36,456 nucleotides of DNA, taken from an uncultured Bacteroidota bacterium (GTDB lineage: Bacteria > Bacteroidota > Bacteroidia > Chitinophagales > Saprospiraceae). The stretch spans positions 1 to 36,456 of the forward strand of contig CACLQQ010000025.1 of NCBI GenBank assembly GCA_902609095.1, read 5' to 3'. This document shows positions 27,369 to 34,918 of the stretch, in pieces (within the stretch, counting starts at the first letter, position 1; the number at the start of each line of letters is the position of its first letter). The notes beneath the pieces are model-generated. The model saw only the letters and a program-made list of their open reading frames with translations. It searched no databases and was not told the origin of the DNA. A program made the position numbers and the translations under genes.

Positions 27369-28520
27369 TTATTGCGAGATTATTAAATACTTATTTGACT
27401 TCAGCTCAAGATAGGGTCTTGCTTTGTCCCATTTTTCTTTAGAAATAGGGCTTCGGGATAAAAAGTCTTCCAATCCAGATTTTTGATCTCTTTGTTTGAA
27501 TTAGTTAATTGCGGACTTTGCCATATTTTTATAAAAGTAAAAGTGCTTTGTAAGTTCATAATGATCAATGGTATCAAGTCTTATCCTTTGATATGAATTG
27601 TCAATATATAGGTGTGGCATAATCTGTTCTATTACCTGACTATCAATTGAGTAAAGATCTTCATAGAGTTGGTTTAGGTTATGGAACCCTCCTATATTTA
27701 GTTGGTGTTCGATAATGATTTTAGCTCGAAAAGAGCCTATCCCTTTTATTTTGGTAAGAGTTGATGAATCTGCCGAATTTAGATTTATTGGTTTAGGACT
27801 ATGACCTCCTTAGCTGGTTCAATTTTAATCTTTTTGGGAGCCGAGGATGAGTTTATGATTAGATATGGTTCTATAACTGTATAGACACTGTGTGTTATAC
27901 TATACATTTCTTTAACCTTGTTGACAGAGCAAAATACCCCACCAGCTGTTCTATAGTTCCTAATGTTAGCTATCACTCTACTGGGTAAGTTGAGTAGCTA
28001 TAAAGAGTCCTCTGAAATTGTGTTTGGATCAAACTTGAACATCTTTTTTCGGTAGTCTTTTTAGTTTTTAATTTCTTAGATTCAATCTTGTTTTTGATTT
28101 AGACTGTATAAAATGTACATATGGTTCTATCTGAGAATAAAGACTATTATCTATAGAGTAAACTTTGAGTAAATCTTCTGATTTTCTAAAGTAAACTCCA
28201 GATTGTAAGTAATTACTCCAGATCTTGCTGGTACTTTCGGGTATGCCCATTTCAATTAGCTCATGATACGTTACTTGATTTGGGTTGAATGATTTTAGGT
28301 TTAATTTTGATGCGGTCCTTGCATCCCGTAATTCTTTTATTTCGTACAACCGAATTAGACTGTCGACTAACTCAATCTGGTTTTCAGATAATTGTACGGG
28401 AGGATTATAATACTTCTCTATAGTGGTATAACTTATTGTGATACCCATGATAAGAATGAAAAATACAAATGCTCCTTTAGGTTCTGATGAAGAAAAGTTA
28501 AATCAATTATTTAGATCCAG
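27369..28520 (-). pseudogene. comEA: comEA-like multi-HhH DNA-binding competence protein, broken
   Basis: The Bacteroidota form of ComEA, a membrane-anchored DNA receptor with several helix-hairpin-helix units. Readable in order are FNFSSSEPKGAFVFFILIM (anchor), FNPNQVTYHELIEMGIPEST, KFDPNTISEDSL, NLPSRVIANIRNYRTAGGVF, NLNSADSSTLTKIKGIGSF and KIIIEHQLNIGGFHNLNQLYEDLYSID, ending KWDKARPYLEL. Lesions are TGA at 28503, TAA at 28068, a frameshift near 28040 in an A run, TAG at 27998, a frameshift near 27800 and TAA at 27501. No clear start remains, so the upstream end is approximate. It follows comEC directly on the same strand. Confidence 0.82.
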
Positions 28521-30309
28521 ATAAATCTTCTTTTTGTCTTTTTAAGGGCTTTTCGAGGCTATCGATGGAGGGGACTTCTTTGGTGTTGTGAGCGTGCCTG
28601 AAATTATCTGTGATGAACATCTTATTATGTTTGGATATCTCTTTTGAACTTAACTCATACACATTCTGACCCATGATTATATCCATAAACTCCTCATCTT
28701 GCTCATAATATGATAATATGAATTGCTTTTTTTGCTGGATCAAATAAGATATGTACATGAGACCGAAACTGATTAAACCCGCAAATGATAGATTTAACCA
28801 CCTCATTCTTTTAGTTCTGATGTAAATAGTCAGTGCAATTAGTGAAATGAAAATGAGACCAAGATGTATCGGTGTAAACCATATTACACGTAAAGTAGAT
28901 GACGATAGTTTATCGAAGAAGGAAGTTGTTTTAATAATTATAAGAACTAATGGCTCAAGTATCATGAGTGATTCTGAGACATAAGGAAACAATAAACATA
29001 ACAGGAGAATGGGAAGCCCTTTGGCTATGATTAAAAAAGCTCAGAGTATAGAGACTATACTACTAAAAAGAAAATAGGTAGGAAATTGATTAAAATAGAA
29101 TAAGCTAAGTGGCCGAATAAAGATCTGGGCAGCTAAGCTTACAGCGCTAAGTAACCACAGATAATCCATGATTTTGCTAGAAAAGTAAAGCTTCTTGTAG
29201 AGTAATGAATAAAATAGGATAATGCTGAATACTGCGGCAAACTATAGTTGAAAACCTAAATGATATAATTGAAGTGGATCTACAAGTAAGATGATGAATG
29301 TTGCGCCGGCTAAGATATTGATCGAATTAGTATGAAGATTAATGTGTCGATTAATCAGAAATAAAAAAGAAAATTACCGTAGCTATGATTATAGGTGTAG
29401 ACAATCCAGTTAATAAGGCATGGAAAATTAGTCCAGCCACAATTATTATGGATTCTACCAAAACATAACGATCTGCTTCTGGTAGCTAAAAGAGTAGTAG
29501 CTTCAGAAGGAAAACTATTATACCAACATGCAGTCCAGAGACAGCAAGGACATGTATGGCTCATAGCTCCACTGTTTGCAAATTGCTTTTGTAATTCAGG
29601 GTCTATGTCGTTCCGATAGCCTATAAGCAAAGCGGAGAGAATGCTACCAATTTCAGAATTATAATTTGTCTGGATAATCTCAAGTAGATTACTTCGCAGT
29701 TTATAGCCTATGATACCTAATCCATCATAGTCGTTAACAGAATTGAATTGTATAATCTTCTGAACCCATCTTTGATATTGTATGCCCTGATAACTCAGGT
29801 GACTCTGATAGTCGAAAGCATATTTATGTGGAGGAGCTTGAGTCTTCTTGATTATTATGGATGTGATTAATGCATCAAGTGGACGTATCCGTTGAAACAC
29901 ATTATCGCTAAAATAAAGTTCTAAAGGAATTTTGGAATTCAGAATCGTTAGATCGATGGACATAAGGTGTCCCCTTAATAATATACTAAGAACGACTCTT
30001 GGCGAAATTCTGAATAACTATAGTCGATATAGAGGGATTTGAAAGTAAAGTCTCTTTGATCTCAGGGAATTTACCTCAATTTGTTACGGTTAGAGCAGCT
30101 GCTAATATGAATAGGAAGGTAGTAAGAATATTCTGCACAAAAATTATTAAGAAACTTTTGAGTACGTGAGTCGAGATGAATGCAGCAGCTCCTTCTGCAC
30201 AGATTGTAGTAATAAGACTGAAATGATAGAAATATTCTCCCGATATGATTCCAATGATAAATGATATCAATAGCCTTAGAAGAGTGATCTTACGTAATGA
30301 GAAATTCAT
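28507..30309 (-). pseudogene. comEC: comEC, DNA-uptake channel protein, broken
   Basis: The competence membrane channel ComEC, which carries single-stranded DNA across the inner membrane. It starts MNFSLRKITLLRLLISFIIG at 30309. The OB-like part includes IKKTQAPPHKYAFDYQSHLSYQG, then LIGYRNDIDPELQKQFANSGAM followed in another frame by AIHVLAVSGLHVGII, the hallmark of the competence domain. Later blocks are LINRHINLHTNSINIL, LVDPLQLYHLGFQL and FAAVFSIILFY. Lesions are a frame loss near 30076-29960, an extra base near 29573, TAG at 29486, a frame change near 29360, TAG at 29242 and TGA at 29041. Seven breaks make function very unlikely. Confidence 0.85.
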
Positions 30310-30488
30310 TATTTCATTTTATTACCCTATTTGCATCAATCGGAGTTACTTTTTAATCATTTGGCCGTCAAAATAATGAGTATGGCCCACAAGTATTGTT
30401 GATTTGCATTAAGCCTAGGGTCTGAAGTTCTAATTATCGATAATTAATATATTTAATTCAATTATCTAACTAAACGAACTTTTTCCTC

Positions 30489-31314
30489 ATGCGAAATATA
30501 GGACTGATTATACTGCTCCTTTTGTGGTTACTTTTAGGTTGGTGGATCTGTACTTGTTATTGTGAAGCTTGTTGCGAAAAGCCCCGTTGAAACAGTTGAA
30601 GCCGTTGAGCCTCCCCCAGCGCCAGAAGTAAAGACCATTGATTGCTTGGATAAGTCAATTTGTTTTGGAAAGGATGATTATGAGCTACACTTAGGTTCGG
30701 GATTCGCTGCCTTGAGAGATTCCTTGATAGGGCTTATACCTGATGGAGGATTTCTTAGAATCATTGGCACATATGGACCATCCGAAAAGAACGAATCAGA
30801 TTACGACAATTTGGGATTAGCAAGAGCTAATGCTCTGAAAAGTGAGTTTATTAAAGTATTTGATTCAGGACGACTGCGGACAGCCGCACAGCTCACTGTT
30901 GGTCAAGGATCGCATGATAATGGAGTCTCAACGGATAGAATAAGGTTCGACATGGTGGAGGCAGATGCCTCATCTATACCTAATAGTACTTTGATATGCT
31001 TCCCCTTCAATTCGACTAATAGGTTGGAGGATGGTGATGTAGAAGCCTATTTAGACAGTGTTGTGGAGCTTGTTAGCGACTCTGGAGAACAGGTAAGTTT
31101 GATTGGCCATACTGATAAGGTGGGACAAGATGCATCGAACTTAGCTTTGGGACGGCGCAGATCGCAAGTAATCAAAGACTACCTCGTATCTAAAGGTGTG
31201 AGCAGCTCAAAGGTAAGTGTGGATTCTCGAGGAGAGTCTCAGCCTGTAGCTACCAACTCTACAGATGCAGGAAGAGCCAAGAATAGAAGAACAGAATTAA
31301 GAATCATTAACTAA
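30489..31314 (+). pseudogene. Double-OmpA-domain envelope protein with one frameshift
   Basis: An anchored protein with a membrane helix (MRNIGLIILLLLWLLLGWW), a Cys-rich linker (CTCYCEACCEK), an OmpA-like region (about CLDKSICFGKDDYELHLGSG) and a full C-terminal OmpA domain (STLICFPFNSTNRLEDGDVEAYLD, LIGHTDKVGQDASNLALGRRRS, GRAKNRRTELRIIN). The C-terminal domain should bind peptidoglycan. The only lesion seen is an extra C in the run after GCGAAAAG near 30583, separating the anchor from the rest. A second opening starts at 30562 in the main frame, so a truncated product without anchor could still be made. It is divergent from comEC and leads the HhH-repeat gene. Confidence 0.8.
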
Positions 31315-31335
31315 ACAAAGTAAAAAATTAACATC

Positions 31336-32278
31336 ATGTTATTATTCAATATATGTACACTTCCATGGTTGTTGCCGTGGTTCTTTCTACCGCTTTTTAG
31401 GCCTATTAGCCAGATGGCTATTGTGGGGTAAGTTCAAAGGAATGGTTGCCGATTTAGAAGCGGATATTTCCAGATTGAATTCCAACATTAGTGGATTAGA
31501 AGCTGACTTAGATACATATAATAAAAAGCGCGCTGAGCTTAACAGTGCTTTGACTTTGTGTGAAGGTAGATTGAAAGAGGCTAATGCAGGCTCAACCAAC
31601 ATTAAGGCTACAATTTCGTCCACTCCACCTGTATCAAACGAGCCTGTAAAGTTTGCAAGTTCAGGTTCAGCATCGGAGAGGAATATCTATTCAGTATTAA
31701 CTTCTGATAATCTCCAGGTTATCGAAGGAATCGGTCCTAAAATGGATGAAGTGATGAAAAAGTATGGAGTTCACAGTTGGAAGGCGCGTAGTGAAAATAC
31801 TCATGATTCTCTGAGAGCAATTTTGGATAAAGAGAACCCAAAACACTATAGAATCATCGATCCTACGACATGGCCAGATCAGGCTAAATTAGCTCATCAA
31901 GGAAAATGGTTTGATCTGATAAAAATGCAAAAGCATCTCGATACAGGGCATGTTCATGTAGGAGATAGTGAAACGGATTCTAAAGTTGAAAAAATATTGA
32001 TTAGATTAGGAGTTTTAAAGAGATGGAAGCAAGATGATCTCAAGGCGGTCGAAGGAATCGGACCAAATATCGAAGGACTCTTGAAAGCTGTCGGTATTGA
32101 GACATGGAGAAAGGTGGCGAACAGTTCGGTGGATACTATTCAGGCGATTCTGGATAAAGCTGGAAAGAGATATAAGCTTTAAGATCCAGGTACATGGCCT
32201 AAGCAAGCTGAAATGGCTGCCGATGGTCGATGCGATGACCTCAAAGAATATCAAGATTTCTTCCAAGAAGATAAATAA
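31336..32278 (+). pseudogene. Membrane-anchored coiled-coil protein with two HhH repeats, broken
   Basis: An anchored protein with N-terminal hydrophobic residues (MLLFNICTLPWLLPWFFLPLF, then GLLARWLLWGKFKGMV after a frameshift), a coiled coil (VADLEADISRLNSNISGLEADL) and two copies of a helix-hairpin-helix-like unit: VIEGIGPKMDEVMKKYGVHSW (about 31720) and AVEGIGPNIEGLLKAVGIETW (about 32045). Each is followed by a DPxTWPxQAxxA motif. Lesions are one extra T near 31396-31400 and a TAA at 32180 that cuts off the second DPGTWPKQAEMA motif, which stays readable to the TAA at 32276. It follows the OmpA gene by 21 bases, so the two form a pair. Confidence 0.8.
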
Positions 32279-32305
32279 ATAGTATAATTAATTGATTTAG
32301 TATAG

Positions 32306-32340
32306 AGGCTGTTTCTCATGGGGAGATGCGGCCTTTTTTT
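32306..32340 (+). terminator. Rho-independent terminator after the HhH-repeat gene
   Basis: A hairpin formed by AGGC at 32306-32309 with GCCT at 32331-32334, with an inner stem of TCTC and GAGA around an ATGGG loop, then seven T up to 32340. It lies 27 bases after the TAA at 32276 of the preceding gene. Confidence 0.75.
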
Positions 32341-32378
32341 GTGTACTGGATTTAGGAGGGGGTATTAATGTAGCCGGC

Positions 32379-32750
32379 TTAGTATTTGAATACAGCTTGT
32401 TGATAGTTCTGGTCGTTGATAAAAATGTTCAGCCTGTAGGTTCCGTCTGGAATATCTGATACTGGTAATATTGATCGATAGGTACCTTTATGGGCTATCT
32501 CTGGATTCCACACTTTAATCATTTTTCCTGACCGATTATAGAGTTCCAAGCCTACGATAGATTCACTATCCAAGTTGAATTGAACTAACACCTCTTCTAA
32601 ATTAGCATCATAGCTGCTGATAACATGATAGGAACTATCAATAACTATCTCATTAGATGATGTATTATGACCATGAACTTCATAAGCCATGACTAGATTA
32701 TAGCTCAATATGATAATGGCGACTACGGGGGTAATTCGTTTTATGAACAT
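32379..32750 (-). CDS. Small secreted protein with T9SS-like C-terminal domain
   Basis: A 123-residue protein with an N-terminal signal peptide (MFIKRITPVVAIIILSYNLVMA) and a C-terminal beta-sandwich-like part (VGLELYNRSGKMIKVWNPEIA, DIPDGTYRLNIFINDQ). That part resembles the C-terminal sorting domain of Type IX secreted proteins of Bacteroidota, but with no cargo domain in front. It may be a small secreted adaptor or a remnant of a longer protein. It stands alone on the minus strand. Confidence 0.65.
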   Translation of the reverse strand: MFIKRITPVVAIIILSYNLVMAYEVHGHNTSSNEIVIDSSYHVISSYDANLEEVLVQFNLDSESIVGLELYNRSGKMIKVWNPEIAHKGTYRSILPVSDIPDGTYRLNIFINDQNYQQAVFKY

Positions 32751-32883
32751 ATCTTAATGGATTCTTTCTCTAATGTAGATGTTGAGATTAGATTGCTTGA
32801 AAGACTACTTCAGTATATTAAGCATTTATATAAGATGTATATACAAACCTAAATCTTTCACTATATTATATATTGCTAATTTT

Positions 32884-34332
32884 CTATTTGACCAGCTCCT
32901 TTATTTTAAAGTGCAATCCAGCATAAAGTAAGGTCATAAAAGGACTTAAGTAATTAAAAATAGCGAAGGCGAAGTACTCAACTGTAGGAACCCCTAAGAC
33001 TCCAGCTTGATAGGCCCCACAGGTATTCCATGGGATGAGAACGGATGTAACAGTACCAGAATCTTCTAAAGTCCTACTAAGGTTTACGGGATGCAATCCT
33101 TTTTCTTCATAAGCTTTAGAGAACATTTTACCAGGCACCACAATAGCAAGATATTGATCTGAGGCTGTAACGTTGAGGGCTAAACAGCTTGCTACTGTAG
33201 AGGCAAATAAACCAAATGCAGTAGATGCGAGGCTCAGTAGAGCTGCACTAATCCTCTCTAAGGCTCCGATAGCGTCCATAACGCCACCAAATACCATAGC
33301 ACACATGATTAGCCATATAGTTCCTAACATACCTACCATACCACCAGAAGTAAATAAATCATTTAGTATGGCATTGTTAGTACTTACTGCTGAATCTACT
33401 GTCATTGCGTTCATAACCCCTTTATATGCAGATTTAAAATTTAAGGTTTTGGCACCACTAACTGATTGTACGATCTCAGGTTGGAATATTACCGCAAAAA
33501 ATCCTCCTAATAATGTACCTATCATTAAGGCCACAAGCGGAGGTGCTTTTTTGACAATAAGTACCACAACTGTAATCGGTACAATAAATAGTAACGGAGA
33601 TATATTGAATGTAGCTTTAATAGAGCTAAGCATTTCTTCAGGATTAGTCTGGCCCAAAGTATCCTGAGTTATTCCTAAAGTAGTAAATATTATTATAGTA
33701 ATAACGATGGTAGGCACAGTAGTTAGTGCCATGTACCTAATATGATCAAACAGCTCGGCGCCTGCCATTGCTGGTGCGAGGTTGGTAGTATCTGATAATG
33801 GAGACATTTTATCACCAAAATATGCTCCCGAAAGAACCGCTCCAGCAACCATCCCAAGTGGTAAACCTATCGCTTTACCAATCCCAATTAACGCTATACC
33901 CACTGTCGCAGACGTAGTCCAAGAGCTCCCCGTGGCAATAGATATAATTGCACATATTACTACGGTAGCAGGTAAGAATATCGAAGGATTCAATATCTGT
34001 AATCCATAATAGATCATGGCTGGGATAATACCACTTATCAACCAAGTTCCCGCTAAGGCGCCGACAAACAAGAGGATGAGAATGGCCCCAGTAGTTGACT
34101 TGAAATTTGAGGAGATTTCCTCAATCATGGATTTATAGCTGACCTTATTCATGAACCCTACAATTGCTGCAACTGCACCACCGAATAAGAGTATGAATTG
34201 GTTCGAACCACTTAATGCATCCTCTCCATATATATATACATTGTAAGCAAGCATAGCTACTAACACTACTACGGGCAGAAGTGCTTCATAAATATTGAGT
34301 TCCTTATTTGCTATAATCTTATTATTCTCCAT
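32884..34332 (-). CDS. nhaC: Na+/H+ antiporter NhaC
   Basis: A 482-residue inner-membrane antiporter of the NhaC family with about twelve helices. Visible family segments are FILLFGGAVAAIVGFMNKVSY, GTWLISGIIPAMIYYGLQIL, TGSSWTTSATVGIALIGIGKA, SGAYFGDKMSPLSDTTNLAPA (the conserved DKMSPLSDTTNLA motif) and EDSGTVTSVLIPWNTCGAYQAG. It exchanges protons for Na+ and supports sodium and pH balance, which fits a marine or alkaline habitat. ATG at 34332 (MENNKIIANKELNIYEAL) is chosen; in-frame openings upstream at 34344 and a TTG at 34380 are less likely. Confidence 0.93.
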   Translation of the reverse strand: MENNKIIANKELNIYEALLPVVVLVAMLAYNVYIYGEDALSGSNQFILLFGGAVAAIVGFMNKVSYKSMIEEISSNFKSTTGAILILLFVGALAGTWLISGIIPAMIYYGLQILNPSIFLPATVVICAIISIATGSSWTTSATVGIALIGIGKAIGLPLGMVAGAVLSGAYFGDKMSPLSDTTNLAPAMAGAELFDHIRYMALTTVPTIVITIIIFTTLGITQDTLGQTNPEEMLSSIKATFNISPLLFIVPITVVVLIVKKAPPLVALMIGTLLGGFFAVIFQPEIVQSVSGAKTLNFKSAYKGVMNAMTVDSAVSTNNAILNDLFTSGGMVGMLGTIWLIMCAMVFGGVMDAIGALERISAALLSLASTAFGLFASTVASCLALNVTASDQYLAIVVPGKMFSKAYEEKGLHPVNLSRTLEDSGTVTSVLIPWNTCGAYQAGVLGVPTVEYFAFAIFNYLSPFMTLLYAGLHFKIKELVK

Positions 34333-34421
34333 CCGGTATTTCATTTTTATCAATGTATGAATACCAATTCTACTGACCAAATACCAAACGGCAACCTTTG
34401 ATAAAAAGTAATAATATTCTA

Positions 34422-34856
34422 TTGATCATTTATACGATTAAGTATAATATTCTCATTTCTGTTGCCGCTGAGACTATTTAAAATGCTTTGACAGAGCCAA
34501 GGCAGCTAGATAAATGGTGGACTGTTAAATTTTTATGGAGATGCGGCTTAATAGAATATTATCAATTTAATTGCAGTGATGATTACGATTGGGCCGCCCG
34601 GATTATCTTATTTAGGCCGAACAAGGAAGTGAGTTATCAGATGATTCAAGCAGATTAAGATTGGACCAGAATAATCTTGAGCTTCATATTGGAAGAATGT
34701 GGTGAAGAGGCATTATTAATTTTTGGACATTTGAAGTGGCTTTAGGACTACATTCATTTCAGAAGAACTTCCTATTGTTTGGCTCTTTACTTAAGATGTT
34801 TAAAGAACCTATTAGAAAAAGGCTTGATAATTAGTTATGAGCATAGAACAGATTAA
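34422..34856 (+). pseudogene. SRPBCC/AHSA1-domain protein with three in-frame stops
   Basis: One frame of about 145 codons that stays open except for three stops: TAA at 34479, TAA at 34656 and TAG at 34743. It reads SVAAETI, NALTEPRQLDKWWT, EYYQFNCSDDYDWAARII, DWTRIILSFILEECGEEALL and HFRRTSYCLALYLRCLKNLLEKG, ending EHRTD. This is the SRPBCC/AHSA1 (START-like) pattern of Bacteroidota, with the ALTxPxxLxxWW start and the CxxLYLRxLKxxLExG end. No frameshift is needed, so it looks like a recent loss. The start (TTG at 34422) is a guess. It lies between nhaC and typA/bipA. Confidence 0.75.
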
Positions 34857-34889
34857 GAATATCATCCCATTTCATGTGATTAATTAGTC

Positions 34890-34897
34890 TACCTTTG
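34890..34897 (+). promoter_or_regulatory. Bacteroidota-type -7 element before typA/bipA
   Basis: The sequence TACCTTTG fits the Bacteroidota -7 consensus TAnnTTTG, 21 bases before the ATG of typA/bipA. A matching -33 TTTG is not clear at the usual distance, so confidence is moderate. Confidence 0.45.
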
Positions 34898-34918
34898 CGC
34901 TTTTTTTAAGGAATCCTA

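Noticed and set aside
28507-30309. Programmed frameshifting in comEC
   Set aside because: Seven separate lesions of different kinds, including plain stops, and no slippery-site plus pseudoknot arrangement seen.
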